NCBI RefSeq assembly: GCF_000320505.1
Contig: NZ_BAGX02000013.1
Location: 22,965 to 86,964, forward strand
Length of the DNA: 64,000 nt
From: Methanobrevibacter boviskoreani JH1
GTDB lineage: Archaea > Methanobacteriota > Methanobacteria > Methanobacteriales > Methanobacteriaceae
Direction: 5' to 3'
Within the stretch, counting starts at the first letter, position 1; each line of letters starts with the position of its first letter. A program made the translations under genes and the position numbers. Below, piece after piece: positions 1-9,199 of the stretch. The notes beneath the pieces were generated by a model that was not told the DNA's origin, did no database searches, and worked only from the letters and a program-made list of their open reading frames with translations.

Positions 1-28
1 AGAATCCAAAGCAGATAAATACTTTAAT

Positions 29-1057
29 ATGGATTTAATGAAAGAACTATGTGAAACCAACGGTATTTCTGGTTTTGAAGATGATATTGCAGATATTTTT
101 GAAAGAGAATTAACTGGTGTAGCAGACACAATTGAAAGGGATAATATGGGAAATATTATCTGTACCAAAAAAGGTAAAAAAGGTAAACCAACTGTTATGT
201 TAGCTTCACATATGGATGAAATTGGATTAATGGTTCGTTTCATTGATGATGATGGATTTTTAAGATTCACAAAAATTGGTGGAATTAATGATCAAATGTT
301 ACAAAACCAAACAGTTACAATTCATACAGACCATGGTGATGTAACTGGTGTAATTGGTTCTAAACCACCTCACATTACAACTGCTGAAGAAAGGAAAAAA
401 GTAGTTCCATTTGATAAAATGTTTATTGATATTGGAGCTAAAGATAAGGAAGAGGCAGAATCAATGGTTTCCATAGGAGATCCTATTTACATTAATACAA
501 TATTTGCAGAATATCCTCACAACTGCTTTATGGGAAAAGCTATTGATAACCGTGCAGGATGTTATGTAGTAATGGAAGTACTTAAAAGAGTAAACACCGA
601 TGCTACAGTTTATGGTGTTGGAACTGTTCAAGAAGAAGTAGGTCTTAAAGGTGCTAGAACTTCTGCATTTAAATTAAATCCTGATTGGGCATTTGCTTTA
701 GATACCACATTATCTGGAGACCACCCAGGAATTAAACCTGATGAAGCTCCTGGAAAGATGGGTGACGGACCTGTTATAGTACTTATCGATGCGGCAGGTA
801 GAGGAATCATCACCCCTAAAAAAGTAAGGGATTTACTTATTAAAACTGGTGATGAAAACGATATACCTTACCAATTAGAAGTTGGTGACGGTGGAACTAC
901 CGATGGTAGTGTAATCAGTCTTACAAGGGAAGGTATTCCAACAGGAGTATTCTCTGTACCAACAAGATATATCCACACTCCATGCAGTGTTGCTAGTGCA
1001 GAGGATATTGAAAACACTATTGAATTAATTGTTAAAGCTATTGAGTCATTAGCTTAA
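29..1057 (+). CDS. M42 family metallopeptidase (glutamyl aminopeptidase / deblocking type)
   Basis: This is a cytosolic zinc or cobalt aminopeptidase of family M42, which trims peptides and is often annotated as endoglucanase M. Visible metal and catalytic residues are His61 in HMDEIG, Asp173 in DNRAGC, the Glu pair 202-203 in VQEEVGLKGA, Asp225 in ALDTT, and the C-terminal His in RYIHTPCS. The length of about 342 residues is normal for the family. The start is uncertain. The frame stays open to the left edge of the window, and the ATG at 29 has no ribosome binding site. The family motif begins only a few residues in, so either the ATG at 29 or 38 is used or a short extra N-terminus lies outside the window. 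A T-rich tract follows the stop. Confidence 0.9.
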   Translation: MDLMKELCETNGISGFEDDIADIFERELTGVADTIERDNMGNIICTKKGKKGKPTVMLASHMDEIGLMVRFIDDDGFLRFTKIGGINDQMLQNQTVTIHTDHGDVTGVIGSKPPHITTAEERKKVVPFDKMFIDIGAKDKEEAESMVSIGDPIYINTIFAEYPHNCFMGKAIDNRAGCYVVMEVLKRVNTDATVYGVGTVQEEVGLKGARTSAFKLNPDWAFALDTTLSGDHPGIKPDEAPGKMGDGPVIVLIDAAGRGIITPKKVRDLLIKTGDENDIPYQLEVGDGGTTDGSVISLTREGIPTGVFSVPTRYIHTPCSVASAEDIENTIELIVKAIESLA

Positions 1058-1591
1058 AATTAATTTCCCTTTTTTCTTTTTTTATTCAATTCTTAAAGAA
1101 TTTATGACATATTTTTTAAAAAAAAACAATAATCTGTTTTTATTAATATATATTAAACTAGTTTTTGAACCAATCTCTTAAGATGATTTTATATCTAATT
1201 TTATATACCTTTGATTTTTAATAAACCTGTAAAAAATCAGAATATGTAATTATAATTTTAAAATAAATACAACCAATATTAGATTAAAATAGTGGATACT
1301 TAAATCAATTAAAAATAGTTTAAAAATTCATCATATACTTTAAAAACAATCAAAAAAACTAGTTTAAGAATAATTGATAAACAACAAATGTCTTAATCAA
1401 ATTTAATTTAAATATTAAATGATTTTAATTCATTTAGTAAAGTTTATTAAATATATTAAATATAATAAATTACATTATTATATTCTATTTTTCATAATTT
1501 AAAGAAAACTAATAACCTAATCTAAAATTATGAATAATGTCTAAAAATTATCAATATTTATTATAATTCATTAATAGAAAATGGGGTAAAA
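1058..1591. other. intergenic, no gene; promoter of the large helicase at its right end
   Basis: This AT-rich stretch has no open frame of note. Near its right end, a TATA-like TTTATTAT around 1557-1565 lies about 30 bp before the helicase start. That would put transcription start near 1580, just ahead of the GGGGT ribosome binding site at 1583-1587. Nothing else stands out. Confidence 0.4.
1068..1083 (+). terminator. oligo-T terminator after the M42 peptidase
   Basis: A nearly uninterrupted T tract begins about ten bases after the stop codon with no strong hairpin in front. This is the usual intrinsic terminator form in Euryarchaeota. Confidence 0.5.
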
Positions 1592-4500
1592 ATGAGCAAA
1601 TCATCATCTTCAAAAAAAATTGAAAAGGAGTTTAAGGATTTACGTAAAAACCTTCTGGATTTAACACTTAGAAATCAACTTTTGAACTTTAAGGATCGTA
1701 ATCAAACTCTAAACATATCTGATCAATCTCCTTCTAATGTTTATAATTTCCTTGTTTTACAGAACAAATCCATGAGGTTTGTATCAACAGGAAAGGCTGA
1801 AGATGAAAAGGAATCCCATAGCATTTTTAATATACGTAAACCAAAGTTTACCCATGATGACAATAAATTAGATGTGGATTTAACACCTAATCAGCTTCAA
1901 AAAAGACTTTTCTACATTAACAACCAATCTAAAACAATGTTGGAGGAGCAGGGTTATAATATTCTTTATATGGCAATCGGTTTTCTAAAATGGATTGATA
2001 GGTCCAAGCCTAAAAAGATTAATCTTGCACCACTTATCCTCATACCTGTTACAATGGAAAGAAAACAAATAGGCAATAACTTTTATCTACATTGGAGTGG
2101 TGAGGATATTCAAACAAACATTTCACTCAAAACTAAATTAAGTGAGGATGGAATTGAGATACCTGACTTTGAAGGTGGAAACTATGTTGAGGCTCCAGAA
2201 AGGTATATGAAAAAGGTATCTGAAGCTGTAAGCCATATGAAAAAATGGGAAGTTACAGACAAGGTGGCATTAGGATTCTTTTCATTTACCAAGTTTATAA
2301 TGTATAATGATTTAAATCCTGAAAGCTGGAAAGATGGGGTGGATTTAACTAATCATCCTCTTATACAGGCAATATTTGATCCATCTGTAAACGACCAAGA
2401 AGGATTTAATGAGGCAGACATTGACAAGAAAGTAAACTATAGGGATATGTATCAGGTTCTAGATGCAGATTCCTCACAGATTGCTGTAATTGAGGATGTC
2501 AAAGCCGGACGTAATTTGGTTGTTGAAGGTCCACCGGGTACTGGTAAATCTCAGACAATTGTCAATCTAATCGCCGAATTAATAGCTGACGGTAAAACAG
2601 TTCTTTTTGTAGCAGAAAAAATGGCTGCATTGGAAGTAGTAAAGAATAGATTAAGTTCAGTAGGTTTGGGAAAATATGTCCTGGAATTACATTCCCATAA
2701 AACAAGACGTAAAAAATTCCTAAAAGAACTTCAAAAATCAGCTAATGTACGTTCCACCAGGGATTTGAATATTGATAGAACCATTAGAAAACTTGAAACT
2801 TTAAAAGTTCAATTAGACGATTATGCAGAGATAATTCATAAACCTTTATATGCTGTTCAATTATCCCCATATGATTTATATGGTAAGAAGGAATATGCCG
2901 AGGAGTATTTCTCAAAACAGGGAAAAATATTACCTCTTGTAAGATTTGACCATCCTGAAGATTTAACAATGAAGGATCTTGATGACATTGTTATTTCACT
3001 TGAAAATCTTGCAGAGTTACATGGAACCATTAATCAGGAGAATCCATGGAGTTATTGTTCACCAGATAGTTTGCTTCCAAGTGATTTAAGAGAAATTGAA
3101 CTATTAATCACTGATTCCTCAGCGGCTTTAGACGATTTTAAAATAGAGGCAGAAATAGCTGAGGAAACATATGGAATTAAGGAACCTGTTAATCTTGAAA
3201 GCTATAATAAAACAATAGAATCTCTAAACTTCTTGGATGGAGAATATCCTATTGTAGACAAAAACTTACTTCAATCATCAGTATGGAACAGCCCAAAAGA
3301 AGGATTGAAATTAATCGAGGATTTGGAAAAATATCAAAAATCAGCAAAAGTTTTAGATAAATTCCACAAAGAAATATTAAATGAGGATATCGATGGTTTA
3401 ATAAGGGAATTCGAGGAAGCTTCACATAAAAAATTCTCATTCTTTTCAAAATCACCTAAAAAGGATGTTGAAGAGTACTATATCGGTAAAGTTCCAAGGG
3501 ACTCAACTGTTATAAGTGATTTAAAAGAAATTAATGAATTCAAATCTCAGAAAGCAAGAATCCTTTCAGAAGAGGATTTAGGTCGTGGATACTTCTCAGG
3601 TGAATGGAACTTAAATCAAAATCCGGATGAACTTAAAAAGATTTATAGTTGGATGTTTGAATTTAAGCAGTTATGTAATGAAGGCATATTCACCGAAAAG
3701 ATTTATGACTATATTACAAATGACTTTAAAACAGCAGCTATTAAAGAGTCTTTAAGTGACTTTATAGATAAGGGTGAAAACTTTAAAAAGCAACTCAACA
3801 AACTCCAATCAAAACTTAAACCAAACACCAGATTAATATTCCATAAGGATGCGGATAAGGTATCATTTGATGATTGGGTGAAACAGTTTAATAAATGGAA
3901 GGGACATTTGTCCTCACTTCATTTATGGAGCCAATATCTAAAATCCAAACAGGATTGTATGGATAGTGAAGCAAAACTATTCATAGACACCATAGAAAAA
4001 AGAAACATTCATAGGGATGACGTTAAAGCTTTGGTTTCAGGTAACTTTGCTGACAGTTTACTTAACATTGTATTTGAGGAAAACGAGGAATTAAACTCAT
4101 TTGTAGGAGAGTTACATGAAAACAAGATAAAAGATTTCAGAGATCTGGATAAAAAAATCTTGGAGTTAAATAGGAAACGTGTTTTCAACAAACTTAACAA
4201 GAACGTTCCTAAGATTTATGGAGGAGCAAGTAATGAAGAGGCAAGAATACTTGCAGGGGAATTTACAAGAAAAAGTGGACACTTAACCGTAAGATCATTA
4301 CTTGAAAAGGCAGGAGGAATTATAAAACAGATAAAACCTGTATTTATGATGAGTCCTTTATCCATTGCCCAGTATTTGGATCCTACAAATCCTAAACTAC
4401 AGTTTGATGTTGTAATATTCGATGAGGCAAGTCAAGTCAAACCTGAGGATGCTTTAGGTGCATTTATGCGTGCTAAAACAGCAGTTGTTATGGGTGATAC

Positions 4501-7500
4501 ACAACAATTACCTCCTACTTCTTTCTTTGACCAGATTATAGGCGGGGAGTCCCATGATGAAGTTGCAGGTGCTTTGGATATGGAAAGTATTCTTCATTTA
4601 TGTAAACTTTCATTTCCTGTAAAAATGTTAAAATGGCATTATAGAAGTCGTCATGAATCACTAATTAATGTATCCAATAAGGAATTCTATGATAATAATC
4701 TACTTGTTTATCCGTCACCTTCACATGATGATCCTGAATTAGGACTTAAATTTAAATACTGTCCCAACACTGTTTATGAACGTGGTGAGGGATCCTATAA
4801 TCACGGTGAGGCTAAAGAAGTTGTAAAGGCAATCTTTGAACATTTTGAAAAATACGGTGACAGCAAAAGCTTAGGTGTTGGAACATTTTCAGTTGCACAG
4901 AGAAATGCTATCCTGGAGGAACTGGAAGTAGAAAGAAATAAACATCCCGAATTGGAACCATTATTCTCTGAAAACCGTGAGGACAGGTTCTTTGTCAAGA
5001 ACCTTGAAACCATACAAGGAGATGAGAGGGATGTTATCTTTATTAGTGTAGGTTATGGTTTTGACCAGGATAGAAAAATGTCTTTAAACTTTGGTCCATT
5101 AAACCAGGACGGTGGAGAAAGACGTTTAAATGTACTTGTAACACGTGCAAAAGAGAAATGTGTTGTATTCTCTAATTTCCGTTCAAGTGACATGCATTTA
5201 ACTGCCAATCCGCCATTCGGTGTAAGGGCTTTAAGGGAATTCTTAGAATATGCTGAAAATTTAACAATGGGAAATATTCCAAGTAATGATGATACAATCG
5301 AACCATTTGAAGAGGCAGTTTATACATTCCTTACAGAAAAAGGTTATAATGTTGACAAACATGTAGGATGTGCAGGTTTTAGAGTAGATTTGGCTATTAT
5401 TGATGATAACAATCCTGGAAGATATATTTTAGGTATTACCACTGACGGTAAGATGTATGCATCAAGTAAAGTTGCAAGAGATAGGGATAGACTTAGAGAG
5501 CAAGTTCTTGATGGTCTAGGCTGGAAAATATACCATTTATGGTCTACCGATTGGTATAGAAATCGTGAAGTATCTAAAGAAAGACTTATCGAAAGAATTG
5601 AACAAGCTAAAATAGATACAATAAAAGAGGATGAAAAACGTCTTGAAGAGGAGAGAAAATTCCAGGAGAGAATGGAAGCTGAAAAACAAAGAAGATTAGA
5701 AGAGCTACAAAAAGCAGAAGAAGAGGAAAAACGTCTTGAAGAGGAGAAAAATCGTGAAACAACCGATGACTTTAAGGAAGTTTCCAGTGAAGACGATAAT
5801 AAAGAAGATTCCGTTAAGGCTAATGATAATTCTAAAGAAAACATTGATAAGGAAGAATCAAGATCTATGGAATTAATCAATCAATTCTCAAAGGATAAAA
5901 ATAAATCAGATGATGATCATATCCCAGTGAAATCTGGAGGCAATGATAAAAAATCTTCTAACGATGATTATATCTCCGTAGATACAAATAATGGCTCCTC
6001 TAATAGTGATTATATATCTGTGGAGGATTATAGTCCTAGAGACAATGATGATTATATATCTGAAAGTGAGTTTGATGCTGATAGTGGTCTCGAGGATGTA
6101 ATCTCTATTGATGATGAAATTATTAATCAAATTAAAAGCGAGGCCGATGAGGAATTACTTAAAAGATCTGGAGCTGATAGTTTTACAAGCTCCTCATTGA
6201 ATAAAGTTAATGACATTGTGGAAAAATTTTCAAAATCATCTGAGGATAAAGTAAATCAAATCATGGATAAAAGAAAAAACAATGATAAAGATAATATAAT
6301 CACTTCGTTTATCGGTTCTAGATTATCCTCAGATAACGATAAGGAAGATAACGATTATATAACTGTAGAGGATAATCCATCTAATGGCAATGAAGATAAT
6401 GGTTATATAACCGTTGAAGATAAGGCTTCAAATGAATATAATAATGATTATATAAATCCAGAAGATAATAATAATGAAGATAATGATTATATAAGTGTTG
6501 AGGACAGCTCCTTGGATGAAGAAAGCGATGAGGTTGACTATAATGACAATGATGAGGTTGTAATAACCTCTGATGATGAATATGAATATTTGGAAGTTCC
6601 GGCTGATAGGGAACTTAAGGACGATGAGGAGTTTATTGAATTTATTCCAAACGATAAAGACATTAAAAACAAGGATATTAAAGACAAGTTTGACGAATAT
6701 GTGGGATTTGACTTTGATGATAGTTTGGAAAAAACTAGGGATAATAAAAATTCTAATCAAAAAGACTCAGACAATAATGAAACCACCAATAGAAAGGATG
6801 TAGACGATAAGGGAAAAATTCCTAAAGCCCGCTTTAGAAAAAAATTCCATGAAGAGACTAGTAACTCCGATGATGAAGATGAACTTGATCAAGTTATCTC
6901 AGATATCATAAAAAGTGAAAATTATGACTCCCAGGAAGCAAGTCCTTTAAACACTTATGGTGAAATCTCAGAAACAAAACCTGCAGTAAATGATAATTCA
7001 GATTTAAATATCTTAAACGATGAAAAACTTAACTCCAATAAAGAAGAATCAAATGTTAATTCAAAAAATACTCATGAAAACCATAATAATCAAAAGGAAT
7101 ATCCTGTTGAAGTTGATGAAAGTTCAAATACCTATGATGACTTCTATTCAATATCTGATATCAACAATCCATTAAAGAAAAACAATATTTACTATCAACC
7201 TAAAAACACTAAAAGCGAGTCAATACTTGATAAGGCTTCCAAATTCATTAAAGAAATAGAATACATCAATAATTCTTTAAACGAAATAGAAAATCCGACA
7301 CCTCCAGAAAAGGTACATGTGATTGATAGATTATCCGATACACAATATGATGATGTTGAATCTGAAGACAATCAAGAAAATATATACGATGAATATATCA
7401 GTGATTCAAATAATAGATTAAATGAGGAATATATTACAGACACCACAGTTATTGATTCAGATGACTTGGATATTTATGTTAGGGAATTTAACAAAAACTC

Positions 7501-8266
7501 AAACTATAGAAGCTCCAATGATTTAACTGGAAATACCAATTACACAAATTCCAACAATAAAAATACACATGATAATAAGGAGTCAATCAATTTAGATGAT
7601 GATACCCTTGAAGAGTTTATAGAAACAGTAGATAAGGATTATCAGAAAGAAGAAAAGGAAAGGAAAAATTCCGAAAACAGTCTTAAATCTTTTGATAACA
7701 GAACATTACCGTCAAAAGGAAAAACAATGAAAAGTTACATTAAACCTTACAATACTGTCTCAGATTTAGGATTAAAATCTCCAGAGGACGTTTATGATAA
7801 ATCCATATCCTACCTTGCAGAAACCATATCCCATATTGCAGATGTTGAAGGTCCTGTTCATAAGAATATAGTTATTAAAAGAATTAAAGATCAATCTGGT
7901 ATAAAGAGAGCAGGTTCCAAACTTAAATCAGTAGTTAATGACAGTATAAAATATGGTGAGGAAAAAAGCCTATTTACTGTTATTGATGATTTTATCTACT
8001 CCAGTAATAACACTGAAATCACAGTAAGAAAAAGAGAAAAACCAAACATTGACTATATATCAAATGACGAGATCGGATCCAATATTAAGTTGGTTCTAAT
8101 ATTTAAAGAACATTTGAAAACCGAGAAATTGACAAAAGCCGTTGCCCGTAATTTTGGATTTAAATCAACATCTAAAAAAACAGCAAAAAGAATTGATAGT
8201 GTTATTGATTTAATGCTTGCAAAAGGAATAATTGAAAATGTGGAAGGAGAAATACAATTAAAATAG
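1592..8266 (+). CDS. DUF4011 / superfamily-1 helicase / Vsr-like nuclease / DUF3320 protein with long acidic insert
   Basis: This is a 2224-residue predicted nucleic-acid helicase-nuclease. The N-terminus (about 10-60, LLDLTLRNQLLNF) is typical of DUF4011. The SF1 helicase core has Walker A GPPGTGKS at 313-320, Walker B with Asp944-Glu945, GDTQQLPP at 968-975, a YRSRHE motif, TIQGDERD, and motif VI RRLNVLVTRA near 1177-1186. A Vsr/MTES_1575-like nuclease fold follows (about 1240-1340, with FRVDL and Asp1266, then a WKIYHLWSTDW-type end). Next come a charged coiled coil (about 1348-1390), about 650 residues of Asp/Asn/Ser/Glu-rich low complexity with DYISVED-like repeats, and a DUF3320-like C-terminus (about 2045-2224). 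I recall DUF4011-helicase-Vsr proteins as single-gene defence factors (Hhe); that role here is inference. The ribosome binding site is GGGGT. It stands alone, with convergent DNA downstream. Confidence 0.85.
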   Translation: MSKSSSSKKIEKEFKDLRKNLLDLTLRNQLLNFKDRNQTLNISDQSPSNVYNFLVLQNKSMRFVSTGKAEDEKESHSIFNIRKPKFTHDDNKLDVDLTPNQLQKRLFYINNQSKTMLEEQGYNILYMAIGFLKWIDRSKPKKINLAPLILIPVTMERKQIGNNFYLHWSGEDIQTNISLKTKLSEDGIEIPDFEGGNYVEAPERYMKKVSEAVSHMKKWEVTDKVALGFFSFTKFIMYNDLNPESWKDGVDLTNHPLIQAIFDPSVNDQEGFNEADIDKKVNYRDMYQVLDADSSQIAVIEDVKAGRNLVVEGPPGTGKSQTIVNLIAELIADGKTVLFVAEKMAALEVVKNRLSSVGLGKYVLELHSHKTRRKKFLKELQKSANVRSTRDLNIDRTIRKLETLKVQLDDYAEIIHKPLYAVQLSPYDLYGKKEYAEEYFSKQGKILPLVRFDHPEDLTMKDLDDIVISLENLAELHGTINQENPWSYCSPDSLLPSDLREIELLITDSSAALDDFKIEAEIAEETYGIKEPVNLESYNKTIESLNFLDGEYPIVDKNLLQSSVWNSPKEGLKLIEDLEKYQKSAKVLDKFHKEILNEDIDGLIREFEEASHKKFSFFSKSPKKDVEEYYIGKVPRDSTVISDLKEINEFKSQKARILSEEDLGRGYFSGEWNLNQNPDELKKIYSWMFEFKQLCNEGIFTEKIYDYITNDFKTAAIKESLSDFIDKGENFKKQLNKLQSKLKPNTRLIFHKDADKVSFDDWVKQFNKWKGHLSSLHLWSQYLKSKQDCMDSEAKLFIDTIEKRNIHRDDVKALVSGNFADSLLNIVFEENEELNSFVGELHENKIKDFRDLDKKILELNRKRVFNKLNKNVPKIYGGASNEEARILAGEFTRKSGHLTVRSLLEKAGGIIKQIKPVFMMSPLSIAQYLDPTNPKLQFDVVIFDEASQVKPEDALGAFMRAKTAVVMGDTQQLPPTSFFDQIIGGESHDEVAGALDMESILHLCKLSFPVKMLKWHYRSRHESLINVSNKEFYDNNLLVYPSPSHDDPELGLKFKYCPNTVYERGEGSYNHGEAKEVVKAIFEHFEKYGDSKSLGVGTFSVAQRNAILEELEVERNKHPELEPLFSENREDRFFVKNLETIQGDERDVIFISVGYGFDQDRKMSLNFGPLNQDGGERRLNVLVTRAKEKCVVFSNFRSSDMHLTANPPFGVRALREFLEYAENLTMGNIPSNDDTIEPFEEAVYTFLTEKGYNVDKHVGCAGFRVDLAIIDDNNPGRYILGITTDGKMYASSKVARDRDRLREQVLDGLGWKIYHLWSTDWYRNREVSKERLIERIEQAKIDTIKEDEKRLEEERKFQERMEAEKQRRLEELQKAEEEEKRLEEEKNRETTDDFKEVSSEDDNKEDSVKANDNSKENIDKEESRSMELINQFSKDKNKSDDDHIPVKSGGNDKKSSNDDYISVDTNNGSSNSDYISVEDYSPRDNDDYISESEFDADSGLEDVISIDDEIINQIKSEADEELLKRSGADSFTSSSLNKVNDIVEKFSKSSEDKVNQIMDKRKNNDKDNIITSFIGSRLSSDNDKEDNDYITVEDNPSNGNEDNGYITVEDKASNEYNNDYINPEDNNNEDNDYISVEDSSLDEESDEVDYNDNDEVVITSDDEYEYLEVPADRELKDDEEFIEFIPNDKDIKNKDIKDKFDEYVGFDFDDSLEKTRDNKNSNQKDSDNNETTNRKDVDDKGKIPKARFRKKFHEETSNSDDEDELDQVISDIIKSENYDSQEASPLNTYGEISETKPAVNDNSDLNILNDEKLNSNKEESNVNSKNTHENHNNQKEYPVEVDESSNTYDDFYSISDINNPLKKNNIYYQPKNTKSESILDKASKFIKEIEYINNSLNEIENPTPPEKVHVIDRLSDTQYDDVESEDNQENIYDEYISDSNNRLNEEYITDTTVIDSDDLDIYVREFNKNSNYRSSNDLTGNTNYTNSNNKNTHDNKESINLDDDTLEEFIETVDKDYQKEEKERKNSENSLKSFDNRTLPSKGKTMKSYIKPYNTVSDLGLKSPEDVYDKSISYLAETISHIADVEGPVHKNIVIKRIKDQSGIKRAGSKLKSVVNDSIKYGEEKSLFTVIDDFIYSSNNTEITVRKREKPNIDYISNDEIGSNIKLVLIFKEHLKTEKLTKAVARNFGFKSTSKKTAKRIDSVIDLMLAKGIIENVEGEIQLK
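5960..6512 (+). repeat. coding repeats DYI(S/T)VED inside the helicase acidic insert
   Basis: Within the acidic insert the short motif DYISVED or a close variant (DYISVD, DYISES, DYITVED, GYITVED, DYINPED) occurs seven times between nucleotides 5964 and 6510. It is separated by Asn/Asp/Glu-rich spacers, and further weak copies (EYISD, EYITD, DYISND) lie later. The DNA repeat GATTATATA(T/A) is conserved with the peptide, so the array probably grew by local duplication. Confidence 0.7.
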
Positions 8267-9199
8267 CCATTCTCCTTAAACTACTTTTTTATAATCCTAG
8301 TATACTAGATCATTTTTTAATGGTTTTTTTACTTTTTTTAATAAAAATAATATATAATATTCCTTTTTTTAATAATATTTTAGTATCTCTAATAGCCATA
8401 TAGTTTAACAAACAATCTATTTTTTAAAATAATTTAAGATTAAGATTTTCAAGTAAATGATTTATTCTTCCAATATAATTTAGTAAACATGATAAATGTT
8501 TAAGAGGCATCTATTTTTTTATTACTTGATAGGCATGATATATATGGAGCTTAAGATATATTCCATTCTTTTATATTATTTAATTGGAGTATTATGGATT
8601 GAAAAACATGATATTTTTATTATAATCCCATAGGATTAAATTCAATAGATATCTAAAAAAACTAATCTATTTTAGACATGTTTCATGTAGAAATAGAATA
8701 TTAAAAGGAGTTACAATAATAAGATAAAAGTAGAAAAAATTAATATAAAATAACGCCTAAAAATTGTTTAAAATTTAATTGAAAAATAGTTATAAATGTA
8801 TAGAAAAATTATAGGAAAAATAAAAGGTTTAATATACTTTTGAAAAAAAACATACGTTTAAGGGGGTGAATATGTATGAATTCCTATAATTTTCCTAGCA
8901 TGATTTAAGTCTTAAACTTAAATCAATATAATATAACTAAAACCTAGTATTTAAATGTTTTGCAAAAAAGTTTCAAAATATCAAATTAAAATAAAAATTT
9001 TTTATAAATATTTATAAAATAATTATTTTTATCTAATATTTTTTACATTTTATATATACTTTGTATAATACTATTTTTAAAGGATATAAAAAGGGGTATA
9101 TGACTATAAAAACATAGATTAAAGAAAATGGATTAATTAAAAAAAAGTTAAATTAAAAAATTTCAAACAAAAAGATAAAACCAGACAAGAAAATAGAGA
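8267..9199. other. long gap between convergent genes with one structured, ribosome-site-bearing element
   Basis: These 933 bp separate two convergent genes, so no promoter is needed here. Apart from the element at 8784-8925, described separately, I see only AT-rich sequence with no ORF above about 30 codons. Confidence 0.5.
8784..8925 (+). ncRNA. candidate small transcript: TATA, GGGGGTGA site, 10-codon ORF and hairpin
   Basis: TATA-like boxes lie at 8790-8797 and 8829-8840. GGGGGTGA at 8862-8869 is a strong ribosome binding site but is followed only by two tiny frames: ATG 8872 (5 codons) and ATG 8876 (10 codons, MNSYNFPSMI). A 13-bp inverted repeat pairs 8805-8817 with 8881-8893, and a perfect 10-bp hairpin (8901-8910 / 8916-8925) overlaps the end of the second frame. 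It could be a leader peptide, a small RNA or the remains of a gene. Confidence 0.3.

Noticed and set aside
5344..5880. Antisense open frame of 178 codons in the helicase gene, very Ser-rich
   Set aside because: It is the mirror of the Glu/Lys-rich coiled coil and acidic region on the plus strand; it has no ribosome site or independent support.
5906..6803. Further antisense and shifted frames across the DYISVED region
   Set aside because: Repetitive GATTATATA and GATGAT codons keep other frames open by composition; products are Ile/Phe/Arg-rich low complexity.
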